DNA of 64,000 nucleotides from Chrysopilus asiliformis. Its lineage: Eukaryota; Arthropoda; Insecta; Diptera; Rhagionidae. The translations under genes were made by a program, and so were the position numbers. Under the pieces are notes generated by a model, which was not told the origin of the DNA, searched no databases, and worked only from the letters and a program-made list of their open reading frames with translations. Shown piece by piece: positions 24,388-33,809 of the stretch. The stretch is taken from NCBI GenBank assembly GCA_964034945.1, contig OZ035960.1, forward strand, positions 49,517,002 through 49,581,001. Direction: 5' to 3'. The first letter of the stretch is position 1. Each line of letters begins with the position of its first letter.

Positions 24388-25194
24388 GTTTGGTATTGTC
24401 AGAAATAGCTACACCCTTGAAAATACCTTGTTAATCAATGGGCCTTCTATAATAAGTGCTGTGTGGTGTTTTAAAATGAATGTTGGCGAAATTTTGTGCA
24501 AAAGTCACAATATATTGAACTGCATATCTATTTGACACTATCAACAATCTTTTGGCTTCGTTTCGTAATTTAGGATTTCATTCTGTTTGAGGAATTCTTT
24601 GCGCTTCCACGCCAATCGTCCAAAGGTGCTAGACGTCTTAATTGGAATCGGACGATGGTTTGGTCGCGGTTTGCATGTTGCAAACAGTGCTAGACATTGT
24701 TCTCACTTCTTTTGAGGTGTTCTGTTGAGATGCTTTGCTGGCCATGATGTTGGTAAATTTACCTATCAACACCTGCCGCCACATTTTCATTTCACGCGAT
24801 GTATTTCCACATAGCGATTCCACTTGAGGGTATTTCATCCGCTGGTCTGTGGAATTTTTCGCGAGAATATTTTGGATGTTTGTCTTTCGATTTTATCACT
24901 TCAAGATGTTTGAGAAGAATTTCAAAAATTTTAGTTAGTATTCCAGAAACACGCTGAACATTTTACGCATGTCATTTAAATTGAAATATTGATATCGTGT
25001 CATATTTATAAAACACGCTTCAATAATTGTCCATTTAGATGGAAATACTAGAAAATATAAGATAGGTTACTTACCCAGAAAGAATTTATGATTTCAAATT
25101 AGCAAGCAATTTATATAATTTAAATTAAGAATTTGTATAATTAAAAATATGTGTGGACAAATTAGAGCACGCAATACAAATTTACAAAAAAAAA
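24388..25194. other. Unassigned DNA
   Basis: 24590-24900 is a little richer in G and C. Its reverse-strand frames carry several stops and match no family that I can name. Confidence 0.3.
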
Positions 25195-25660
25195 ACATGA
25201 CAAAAGCTATAATTGCCAATATGTAGAATCACATCCTAAATGAGGCGTTAAAAACTAGAGTGGACCAACCCACATAATCGAGTTTTTGAAGCTTTTCCAC
25301 TCTGTACTATTATTGACTGAAAATTTTTGGAAAAAAAAATCTGTGGACTTTATTACTCAATGTTGAAACGCTTTTTGGTGCATCCAAACATTTTTGTCTA
25401 AAAACTCACTCGCAATAGTGATTCAAACACAAAAAAAATCACGATTTCGACATGTGGGTTGGTCCACTCTAGCTTTTAACGCCTCAAATAACTTTTGTTT
25501 TTGCACTTTCTTGATAAGATGCACCGTTTTTGAGATATTCGGAAAAAACGTTTTCGTTCGTATGGGGGGTATCCCCCCTAATGGTTCATTTTGTCCATTA
25601 AGGAACTTAGCGTTGCATTTTACGAAAGACGAATCTGCCTAAAATTTCAAGTCTCTAGCT
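25195..25660 (+). mobile_element. GTCY element copy E, left part (continues at 33600)
   Basis: Left end ACATGACAAAAGCTATAATT. An internal deletion joins 'gccaat' to 'atgtagaatc', and a MITE is inserted at 25242-25485. The standard block up to 'caagtctctagct' follows. The sequence stops at 25660 and resumes with 'ctctagctcaatccgtgcgcccgc' at 33600, exactly as in uninterrupted copies, so the two parts are one element split by a hAT insertion. Confidence 0.85.
25242..25485. mobile_element. TIR MITE, 244 bp, inserted in GTCY copy E
   Basis: The ends GAGGCGTTAAAAACTAGAGT and the reverse complement of the right end match over about 34 bp, including 'tggaccaacccaca'. AAAT flanks both sides (25238-25241 and 25486-25489). 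Uninterrupted GTCY copies read 'cctaaataacttttg' across this point. No coding region. The superfamily is not clear from a 4-bp duplication. Confidence 0.8.
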
Positions 25661-26021
25661 CAGAGCTCGGCACTCTTTGGCTCGCCTGGCTCCTCACAAC
25701 GATAACATTTTTATTCAAATTTTACGAGAATACAATCAATGTATGAACATTTTTACTCGACTCTCCAACGCAATGATACGTCTTGGTTGACGACCTCCTC
25801 TTCGGCAGCCGAAATCAAACGATTGACTAACAATCGATGAAGCGAGCCTACGACAGTCATTTAGTGTAATTTCTGTTGTTGATGCGTGCGGATGTATACA
25901 TTTGCTCTTCAAAACCTTAATTGCTTCCCAAAGAACACTGACGTACGAAATTTTTTCAGAAATTTTATTTTTTTAGTTTTTCTTTTCCATTATAAAGCGC
26001 TCATATTCAAATTCAAATATT

Positions 26022-26153
26022 ATGTCGTGTGATTGGGAAAACAAATATTTAATAACCACAAATCATGAAAACCGTCAATGTCTAGTTTGCAGTTACATGT
26101 CGAATAAAAAATTCAATCTAGAACGCCATTACAACAGCTGTCCCATCAGGTAA
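26022..26153 (+). pseudogene. hAT transposase N-terminal zinc-finger fragment
   Basis: A 43-residue frame starting ATG reads with a W at residue 5, CLVC at residues 20-23 and KKFNLERHYNSC at 28-39. The spacing C-x2-C ... H-x4-C and the 'NLxRHY' phrase are those of the BED-like zinc finger at the N-terminus of hAT transposases of the SCAND3/GTF2IRD2-like group. The frame closes at a TAA immediately after CAGGTAAC. This could instead be an exon end with a splice donor (CAG|GTAACA). No downstream catalytic domain remains, and the Transib insertion follows 75 bp later. Lying inside hAT ends supports the call. Confidence 0.55.
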
Positions 26154-26634
26154 CATAATGCAATTTAGCGCATGTTTTTTCGAAGCACAGCACCGAAAAT
26201 ACGTCCACAAAAGTTTTTTTGCACGGCGCACAGTGGTTCGAGATCGTTTTCTATTGGTCAAAATTCAATATCTTTTGATCCATTGAAAGTTTTGAAATGC
26301 GGTTTTTTTTATTAAATAGAAGAGTTTTCAAGCTTTATTTATCATAAAGTTTCATCAAAATCGGATAACTAGTTTCTGCGATATTGTCAAATAAAGCTCA
26401 ACTTTTTATGTTCTGTTCATTCTTTAGTAGGAAAGTAGTTGTTTTGATTTGAATAATTTTGAAATATCATAAAATATGACTTTTTGTTACTATTATTAAA
26501 TTTTTGTGAAATTCTATAAGTAGTTAAACATAGTAAATTTATTGTGAAAGTAGATTTTATTAGTAACACCAAATTAAATAACAATTTAACTAAAATTGGT
26601 TTATCATACAAACTTTATTAACATCGATCATTAA

Positions 26635-26988
26635 TTAAATTTTGTCTAGGGGTAATTCTTGTATTTCATCTATAATTTGGGAGGGGTTTGTATCATGTAG
26701 TAACTTTTTAGCTTCTTCATCTAATTCCAAATGTGGCGATTTCCATTGGTGTCTAATGCTCGAAACGAATGGGACTGATGTTACGAGCCATATGTTAAAT
26801 AAGTCTTCATTTCCGCTATTCCTTGACATTTTCCCGGTGTTATGTTCTCTGAAATACCTGTAGTCTTTATTTCTTTTTTCTTGAGCTTCTTCTGATAGAT
26901 CTCCAAGTGGTAGTAGAGTATTTCTGATGATGTCTTCGCCATGATATAATATTTTGTGGACTGTTTGTGGCATATTTCTCCATGGATA
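26635..26988 (-). pseudogene. Transib transposase, C-terminal fragment (RAG1-core homologue)
   Basis: The reverse-strand frame from YPWRNMPQ to a stop at 26635 reads VHKILYHGEDIIRNTLLPLG, then DLSEEAQEKRNKDYRYFREH, then NEDLFNIWLVTS. This matches the C-terminal catalytic region of Transib transposases and, more distantly, RAG1 (order FHK..L.H..EII...SIG..SEGNESGNK..R.FR). The SEEAQE acidic cluster lies where the third catalytic glutamate of the DDE triad is expected. The two upstream aspartates are not present in the window. Upstream of this segment the frame runs into a TA microsatellite (about 26998-27014) and is not transposase-like, so the start is lost. It lies 400 bp inside the Transib left end, as expected for a reverse-oriented copy. 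Confidence 0.8.
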
Positions 26989-27176
26989 ATTCTTGTTATA
27001 TATATATATATATATGTTTGGGGAAAACCCTCGATTTATTTGCAGAGATATGTGGACTTTATAGTACATAAGTTATCTTGTTACGGGTAATTAAAGATCA
27101 AATTGCCAGCACAATAATTATCAAATCAACATATTATCTGCACCTGTGTAGCACACCTAGATGTCATAAAACTGTC

Positions 27177-27290
27177 CGAATCTCGAGAATTAAAGTTTTT
27201 GATATTTCGGGAAATCCCGAATCTCGAGAATTAAAATTTCATCATTTCGGGAAATCGCGAATCTCGAGATTGTGATTTTCTCGGGAAATC
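27177..27290. repeat. Short tandem repeat, three ~40-bp units
   Basis: Three successive units share 'gaatctcgaga' and 'tttcgggaaatc'. Each contains a partly palindromic TCTCGAGA core. No coding relevance. Confidence 0.75.
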
Positions 27291-27434
27291 TGCAACTCTA
27301 TATGTCTATCATAACACTTTCAATGCAGGTCATAAAATTATAAAAATACAAAGATTGACGTCTAAGAGCAGGTTTTAACCAGCCAGCATTTTATAACACT
27401 TCGAAATTGTATTAAATAAAATATATCACTACTT

Positions 27435-27935
27435 TGCTTCCCTGTTTAACGTTTTTTGTATAAATTTTAGAAAACCAAAAAACCATAAGTAACTTAAAAA
27501 CTTTTGGGAAAAAACGTTATCCTTACAGGACCTTCCGTTTAGAATTTGAAAAATCTAACACCGGATTCGCGATCAGTGACCCCGGAAACCCCCTTATGCA
27601 GATTATTTCCGGGAAAAACGAGAAAAGGATATTTGCTTTATCCTTACAGGATCTTCCGTTTCGAATTTTGAAAATCTAATACCGGATTAGTGGTCAGCGA
27701 CCCTGAAAACCGTCCAAAGCCAGTTTTTGTGAGGAAAAATGGGAAAAAGGATATTTATTATCCTTACAGGACCTACCGTTTCGAATTTTAAAAATCTAAC
27801 ATAGCTAAAAACTTGCTCCTGGCAACGCAGATCATTTTGCAAAAAACCGCGTAAAAATCGGTCCAGTAGTTTTTGAGTTTTGTAATCTCAAATCAACAGA
27901 CCAACCAACCAACAAACTTCCATTTTTATATATAT
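27435..27935 (+). repeat. Dispersed family Y, most complete forward copy
   Basis: It runs from 'gttttttgtataaattttag' through three units of about 120 bp (each with 'ttatccttacaggaycttccgttt', 'gaatttt..aaatctaa', 'gatcagygacccygraaac') to a right end with 'cttgctcctggcaacgcagatc', 'cggtccagtagtttttgag' and a TA run at 27928. The unit is the ancestor-like form of the 122-bp array at 29.9-31.9 kb. No coding region. Element class unknown. Confidence 0.7.
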
Positions 27936-28595
27936 AGCTTAATGAAAACGCCGCTAGCGCCTCAATACGGGTACTTACGGCAACAAAACCATATATGGAA
28001 TTAAAGGTAATTGTTGTGGCTATAACTTAAAAAAAAATTCAACTTGACGTCTGTTGACGGGCACAAGTTATGATTTTTCAAACTTCGAATTTAGATGAAA
28101 AAAGTGTTCCTAATAAATATTTAATTATAATTAACTTAAAAATAGTTGAGGTTCCAAATTAACTCAGAATTATAGGGAAAGATCCACTCATTCAAATAAA
28201 AAAAAAAACGAATGTAAAATCTTAGAAAATGTGAAAGTTGTGTTCACTTAAAGTTGGTAAAAAATCAAGAAATCAATGCTGACGGTAGTTGGCATGTGTT
28301 GAGGACCAAACTACAAAAGCATTACTTTGTGGAACACTAGTTGAGAAACGTCAAACGTTGGACGTTTTTGCACTTTATTTGCGTTTAACACTTTAATCCG
28401 ATTTCAAAATCACACGAGGGTATTACTTTAATGCCCTTCTTTCACAAAAACCACTTTTAAAACGCGTACACTTTTTCTAAGTACCACTTTTGAAAACCCG
28501 ATTTCACTTTTCGCCCGATTTCATCAATATTTTTTTCCTAAGATATTCCAGTGAAACCTTTTAAGGCATGATTATAAATAAAAAAAAAACCCAGT
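27936..28595. other. Unassigned AT-rich DNA
   Basis: No gene or clear repeat boundaries. Confidence 0.3.
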
Positions 28596-29868
28596 GAAAT
28601 CTTATTAAGGCATGACATGTTATGTGTGTGTCTGGCATGCAATTTTGATTTTATAAGCGGGTAATTTTGAAACATTTGTATGAAATAATAAAATTTGCTA
28701 TTAGAAATATTAATAAAATTTGCTATAAGATTTCCAAAATCAAGAATTTGTATTATTGGAAAAAAAATTTATTATTGGAAAAAATTTATATGGTAAATGG
28801 TTCTTTTACTTCTAATTTTTACACGAAAAAAAATTTGGTAACAGACGTCATAAAATTTTGCAGAAAACTAGAAAGAGACAAATATATTATTTTTCAGTGG
28901 GAAATACAGAATGCGGACACGGTACTTTTCTAGGAAAACTAGCATAAGGATTTGAATCTTATTTCCTGACCATAACCATGAAATTTTCAAACAATGTGTA
29001 GAAATTATTTTTAAAAGCTTTTATTTAGCTCCCCAGTGAAAAATTTTTAAGGCATTATCGCTAAGGTGTCTTTAAGAGCCTGTTCACATTGGTTGAAATA
29101 GTCCGCCTAAATAGGACGGTTGAAATATTGCTCGTGTTCAGATTGAGACTATTTGAACCAGTAGCTGTGAGCAATCAGACTGGCGTGAAACATTTGGGAA
29201 ACGGAACATTTCTAAAGAATTGCAAGTAATACGTGGCTGCCTTTTGCTCTGCGACGTGTTGCATCGACGACGACCGAAACAATAATGACAATGGAACACA
29301 TTCAGTGTGGCAGCCAACCAATCAGAGCACGACAGGCGGAACTCTGAGAATGGAGTTTTTAGTTTTGAGGATGATTTTCCTATCAGCAGTCCCACTTCCT
29401 CACCTTGCCCTAATGTTGCCACTTTCTGTCCTATTTAGGCGGACTATTTCAACCAATGTGAACAGGCTCTAAGACATGAGACAAATAATATAAAAGCCTC
29501 CAAATTAAAATGAGATGGAAGGAAAAACGCGCCTTTTATGCGTGTGTTGGAAAAGTGAACTAAAAAAGTTATTTTTTGTTGAAGTTTTGTGTTGGCTATC
29601 AGGAGAATTTAAACGACTCGGTAAATATTTTTATAGAAAAAGTAATAGATTAAGGCTTAAAGACAGTTTTAATAAAGAAATTTTTACCATCTAAGCAATC
29701 AGCGCCATCACCGGGGCAAAAACATCTGCTATTAATGTTGCCTTAGTTGTAAGGCCTTATATAAGCGGAAATGGCCTATACAAAAATAAGGCAACAATAA
29801 GGTAAAGATAATGCATTAAGATAATGCCTTTATAATGCCTTAATAAGACATTTTTTGTTCACTGGGTC
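28596..29868. mobile_element. TIR element with CCCAGTGAA ends, carrying a MITE
   Basis: CCCAGTGAAATCTTATTAAG at about 28601 and the reverse complement of the end at 29868, CCCAGTGAACAAAAAATGTC followed by TTATTAAGGCATTA, form an imperfect inverted repeat. Further direct copies of the motif are at 28548 and 29032, so the true left boundary is uncertain. A Harbinger-like MITE sits at 29076-29469. Open frames inside (such as 28667-28933) are low-complexity and unrecognised. Confidence 0.45.
29076..29469. mobile_element. PIF/Harbinger-like MITE, 394 bp, TAA duplication
   Basis: The ends GAGCCTGTTCACATTGGTTG and the exact reverse complement continue as a near-perfect inverted repeat of about 41 bp. 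TAA flanks both sides (29073-29075 and 29470-29472). The open frames inside lie in an inverted structure and match nothing known. Confidence 0.88.
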
Positions 29869-31910
29869 GCTATCTTGTCTGTCTGTTGGTTTGTTTGTTT
29901 TTTTGTTTGTCGGGGTCAAATCTTGCAATCAAATTTTGACCCACTTCCACTTGTCCGATTCACTTGAAATTTTGTACACTTATATAAGTCCGATGACAAT
30001 ACAATATTTTCTCTACTTCGTCCTTGTAAGGATAAGAGAAGGTCCTGTAAGGATAACGTGATTATCCTTTTCTCCAAATTTTCCGGAAAAAAATCTATTC
30101 TGGGGGTTTTTGAGGTCGCTGAATCCGAATCTGTCATTAAAAAGTCAGTAAGGATAACGGAAGGCCCTGTAAGGATAACGTGATTATCCTTTTCTCCAAA
30201 TTTTCCGGAAAAAAATCTATTCTGGGGGTTTTTGGGGTCGCTGAATCCGAATCTGTCATTAAAAAGTCTGTAAGGATAACGGAAGGTCCTGTAAGGATAA
30301 CGTGATTATCCTTTTCTCCAAATTTTCCGGAAAAAAATCTATTCTGGGGGTTTTTGAGGTCGCTGAATCCGAATCTGTCATTAAAAAGTCAGTAAGGATA
30401 ACGGAAGGCCCTGTAAGGATAACGTGATTATCCTTTTCTCCAAATTTTCCGGAAAAAAATCTATTCTGGGGGTTTTTGGGGTCGCTGAATCCGAATCTGT
30501 CATTAAAAAGTCAGTAAGGATAACGGAAGGTCCTGTAAGGATAACGTGATTATCCTTTTCTCCAAATTTTCCGGGAAAAAATCTATTCTGGGGGTTTTTG
30601 GGGTCGCTGAATCTGAATCTGTCATTAAAAAGTCAGTAAGGATAACGGAAGGTCCTGTAAGGATAACGTGATTATCCTTTTCTCCAAGTTTTCCGGAAAA
30701 AAATCTATTCTGGGGGTTTTTGAGGTCGCTAAATCCGAATCTGCAATTAAAGTCTGTAAGGATAACGGAAGGTCCTGTAAGGATAACGGAAGGTCTTGTA
30801 AGGATAACGTGATTATCCCTTTCTCCAAATTTTCCGGAAAAAAATCTATCCTGGGGGTCTTTGGGGTCGTTGAATCCGAATATGTCATTAAAAAGTCTGT
30901 AAGGATAACGGAAGGTCCTGTAAGGATAACGTGATTATCCTTTTCTCCAAATTTTCCGGAAAAAAATCGATTCTGGGGGTTTTTGGGGTCGCTGAATCCG
31001 AATCTGTCATTAAAAAGTCTGTAAGGATAACGGAAGATCCTGTAAGGATAACGTGATTATCCTTTTCTCCAAGTTTTCCGGAAAAAAATCTATTCTGGGG
31101 GTTTTTGAGGTCGCTAAATCCGAATCTGCAATTAAAGTCTGTAAGGATAACGGAAGGTCCTGTAAGGATAACGGAAGGTCTTGTAAGGATAACGTGATTA
31201 TCCCTTTCTCCAAATTTTCCGGAAAAAAATCTATCCTGGGGGTCTTTGGGGTCGTTGAATCCGAATATGTCATTAAAAAGTCTGTAAGGATAACGGAAGG
31301 TCCTGTAAGGATAACGTGATTATCCTTTTCTCCAAATTTTCCGGAAAAAAATCGATTCTGGGGGTTTTTGGGGTCGCTGAATCCGAATCTGTCATTAAAA
31401 AGTCTGTAAGGATAACGGAAGATCCTGTAAGGATAACGTGATTATCCTTTTCTCCAAATTTTCCGGAAAAAAATCTATTCTTGGGTTTTTGGGGTCGCTG
31501 AATCCGAATCTGTCATCAAAAAGTCTGTAAGGATAACGGAAGGTCCTGTAAGGATAACGTGATTATCCTTTTCTCCAAATTTTCCGGAAAAAAAATCTAT
31601 TCTGGGGGTTTTTGGGGTCGCTGAATCCGAATCTGTCATTAAAAAGTCTGTAAGGATAACGGAATGTCCTGTAAGGATAACGAGATTATCCTTTTCTCCA
31701 AATTTTCCGGAAAAAAATCTATTCTGGGGTTTTTGGGCTCGCTGAATACGATTCTCAAGTTAAAAAGTCTGTAATGACGACGGAAGGTCCTATAAGGATA
31801 ACGTGATTATCCTTTTTCTCAATTGTTCCGGGAAAAAATATATTCTGCGGGTTTTGGGGTTCGCTGAATACGATTCTCAAGTTAAAAAGCCTGTAAGGAC
31901 ATCTCAAATG
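29869..31910 (-). repeat. 122-bp tandem array (satellite) derived from family Y
   Basis: A family Y-type end at 29869-30010 ('tgtctgtctgttggtttgtttg ... gtcaaatcttgc') leads into about 15-16 tandem units. Units are spaced exactly 122 bp from about 30141 to 30629. Each carries AAGGATAACGTGATTATCCTT (an 8-bp-arm palindrome), 'ccaaattttccggaaaaaaatctattctgggggtttttg' and 'gtcgctgaatccgaatctgtcatt'. A three-unit block of 385 bp is then repeated almost identically (30668-30934 and 31053-31319), a higher-order repeat. The last units, from about 31690, are more diverged. Frames through the array are repeat artefacts. Confidence 0.93.
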
Positions 31911-31921
31911 TAAAGCTATAG

Positions 31922-32220
31922 ATTCGAAGACTAAAAAGAACAAAATAAAAAAAAATTTTTTTTTTAAAAAAAGCTTTTATTTAAAAAAATGCACTAAAAA
32001 GAAAAAAATAATTTTCTGGACGCTGTGTATCACAAATATAAAAGCTTTTAAAAAGCGAGATAAAGCATAAAACAATAAAATAAACATTTATCTCGCCTTT
32101 TAAAAGCTTTTATATTTGTGATACACAGCGTCCAGAAAATTATTTTTTTCTTTTTAGTGCATTTTTTTTAATAAAAGCTTTTTTTAAAAATTTTTTTATT
32201 TATTTTTTCTTGTTCGAATT
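31922..32220. repeat. Long near-perfect palindrome, ~300 bp
   Basis: Arms of about 120-140 bp (including 'gcactaaaaagaaaaaaataattttctggacgctgtgtatcacaaatataaaagctttt') are inverted copies around a ~30-bp loop at 32061-32090. Near-identity of the arms suggests a young foldback. The 'gcactaaaaagaaaa' phrase is shared with family X. Confidence 0.9.
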
Positions 32221-32353
32221 TTACATTTCAGTCAAAAGCATGTTAAATTGAACAACTTTAAAAAAATACGAGTGTTAAATTCGTTTGGTACTCATAAAAT
32301 TTCAACAACTCTACGGTATATTAGGCAACAATTGATATTTTTTCGTCAAACAG

Positions 32354-32774
32354 AGATCCAAAAGTCGCTGCCCGTTTTGTGCAGCTCCATCTGGATGAGA
32401 TCAAGGAGTATTATGACTCATGGGGCATTGCAATTAATAGTAATAAGTCAAAGCTAATTCACTTTAGAAACGCGTCTGGAAGAGGTCCATCGGGTACTGC
32501 CAAAATATGTTCTAACCTCTCTATCTCTCTGGGTGGTCGAGAACTTCGGCCCAAGGATAAGATTAGATATCTGGGTGTCAATTTTAATAAGCTCTTAAAG
32601 TTCAATGACCATGTTAAGGAATCCCTAAGAAAAGCAAATAAAGCTTATATGTCTATCGCCTCGTTAATGCACCCGAAAAGCATGCTTTCTCCAATGACAA
32701 GGATGCTCTTATATAAGCAGTTGATAAAACCGATTCTTATTTACTGTTATCGGATTTCTACGCATGCGAGGTAA
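32354..32774 (+). pseudogene. Non-LTR retrotransposon ORF2 fragment (Jockey-like, after the RT core)
   Basis: A continuous frame of about 140 codons. It contains ARFVQLHLDEIKEYYDSWGI and then NSNKSKLIHF, the segment right after the catalytic YADD of LINE reverse transcriptases. It then has KIRYLGVNFNKLLKFNDHVK (the YLGV thumb motif), RKANKAYMSIASLM and MTRMLLYKQLIKPILIYCY (the conserved 'LYKxLIxPxLxY' segment). The catalytic YADD itself and the endonuclease are missing upstream, and the frame ends where the sequence changes to another LINE scrap. A different lineage from the fragment at 19142-19690. Confidence 0.85.
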
Positions 32775-32780
32775 GTAATA

Positions 32781-32900
32781 CACATATTCATAGACTTTAA
32801 AACCTCCTATGATAGCCTAGTCAGGGTAGAACTTTATAAAGTCATGAGAGATCTCGGTATCCCAAATAAATTGATAAGACTGTGTAGGGATCTCTGTCTC
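32781..32900 (+). pseudogene. Second LINE scrap: RT motif 'FIDFK..YDS'
   Basis: The frame reads HIFIDFKTSYDSLVRVELYK then VMRDLGIPNKLIRL. This is the reverse-transcriptase block containing the first catalytic aspartate region (F-x-D-F-K-x-A-Y-D-S) of LINE proteins, normally well upstream of the segment at 32354-32774. Its downstream position shows it is from a separate insertion or a rearrangement. About 40 codons only. Confidence 0.75.
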
Positions 32901-33403
32901 TGGTGAGAGACATTAGTAGCGCCGAAAGAGAGAGTGAGATGTCATTACTTTCATAAATTATAAAGGAGCAAAAAAAATCCATATCGCACAAAAAAACATT
33001 TAAAATGTTAAAATTTTGTGTTGAGAACTGAGCGATGGGGTCTTTTGGTTATATTCAAAATACTTTAATAAAAAAGAGCCATATCCAGCCATAAGGGTCA
33101 GTTGATGACAGTCGCTGAGACATGATTGATCTTATCAATTGCCGTGTGCCTGACGATTAGACTTGCGCGACTAAAAATATGAGTTATGAGCTTTACTAAA
33201 TATGAGCTTTACTTTTTGGCAAAATTTAAAAAAAGTTTCTAGTTCAATGCTTCCGCAAAGATACATTGTTAAAGATATTGACCTAATATTTTTTATTCCC
33301 GACTTTTGAACTATTTACTATCAAATTTGATCAAAAAAAATCAAATTGGTTACCACAAAAAAATTGAATTTTGGCCAATGGATTTTAATCCTGAACCACT
33401 GTG
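32901..33403. other. Inner right flank of the Transib-ended segment
   Basis: AT-rich, no coding region recognised. The last ~60 bases are the inverted repeat end. Confidence 0.4.
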
Positions 33404-33599
33404 CGGCGGAACTTATTATTTTTTTGTAATCGCATCATGATAAATTGTGTAGTCCACTGTTCTTAAACGTCTCCATCAAAAGCGAAAGAGCGTAAAAAAT
33501 GAAAAAGATGCGTTTTCTCATTTTGTGTTATAGTATATGAAGAAACATAAAATTTCTTCGAGTAATAGTAAATCACTACATACATGGTGCCGAGGCGTG

Positions 33600-33809
33600 C
33601 TCTAGCTCAATCCGTGCGCCCGCAATCCGCGCCACAGGCGGGTGGACAGACGGACGGACGAACAGACGGACGAACATGCAAAATTCAATTTTTTTTATCA
33701 TTCTAAACATACTGGTGTAATTCATTTTTGTGTGTGATGACGGGATCTTGGCATTACAAACGGTAAGGCAAAGTTAATATACCCTTTGGTTTCACTATAC
33801 GGGTAGAAT
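33600..33809 (+). mobile_element. GTCY element copy E, right part
   Basis: Resumes with 'ctctagctcaatccgtgcgcccgcaatccgcgccacag', then the GACGGACR microsatellite (33645-33677), the GTTACAAACGGTAAG block and the end 'tttcactatacgggta'. Together with 25195-25660 it reconstitutes one element. Confidence 0.85.

Larger units (their letters stand above)
26229..33403 (-). mobile_element. Transib-type element (7.2 kb with nested insertions), CGGCG duplication
   Basis: Left end CACAGTGGTTCGAGATC, right end on the reverse strand CACAGTGGTTCAGGAT. The match continues imperfectly for about 42 bp through 'attggycaaaattcaat'. The 5-bp duplication CGGCG lies at 26224-26228 and 33404-33408. The CACAGTG start equals the consensus V(D)J recombination heptamer, and GC-rich 5-bp duplications are typical of Transib. 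A Transib/RAG1-like transposase C-terminus lies just inside the left end on the reverse strand. The N-terminal and middle parts of the transposase are missing. The interior is filled with other repeats. Confidence 0.85.
25661..33599. mobile_element. hAT element (7.9 kb with nested insertions), 8-bp duplication
   Basis: CTCTAGCT occurs on both sides (25653-25660 and 33600-33607). The ends CAGAGCTCGGCAC and, on the other strand, CACGCCTCGGCAC match at 10 of 13 positions. An 8-bp duplication and CA-starting short TIRs are diagnostic of hAT elements. Without the Transib-ended segment it carries, the hAT is only about 760 bp. It holds one recognisable coding scrap, a zinc-finger exon at 26022-26153. 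It is non-autonomous in its present state. Confidence 0.85.

Noticed and set aside
30160..30180. 'GGATAAC' cores as homing-endonuclease (I-SceI-like) sites
   Set aside because: Only seven bases match; the motif is better explained as part of the unit's own palindrome.
30625..31319. Four ~88-residue frames through the satellite array
   Set aside because: Identical pairs 385 bp apart on both strands; they reflect the tandem repeat, not coding.
30150..31700. CRISPR-like array (regular repeats)
   Set aside because: Units are 122 bp of continuous repeat with no unique spacers, and the surroundings are eukaryotic transposons.
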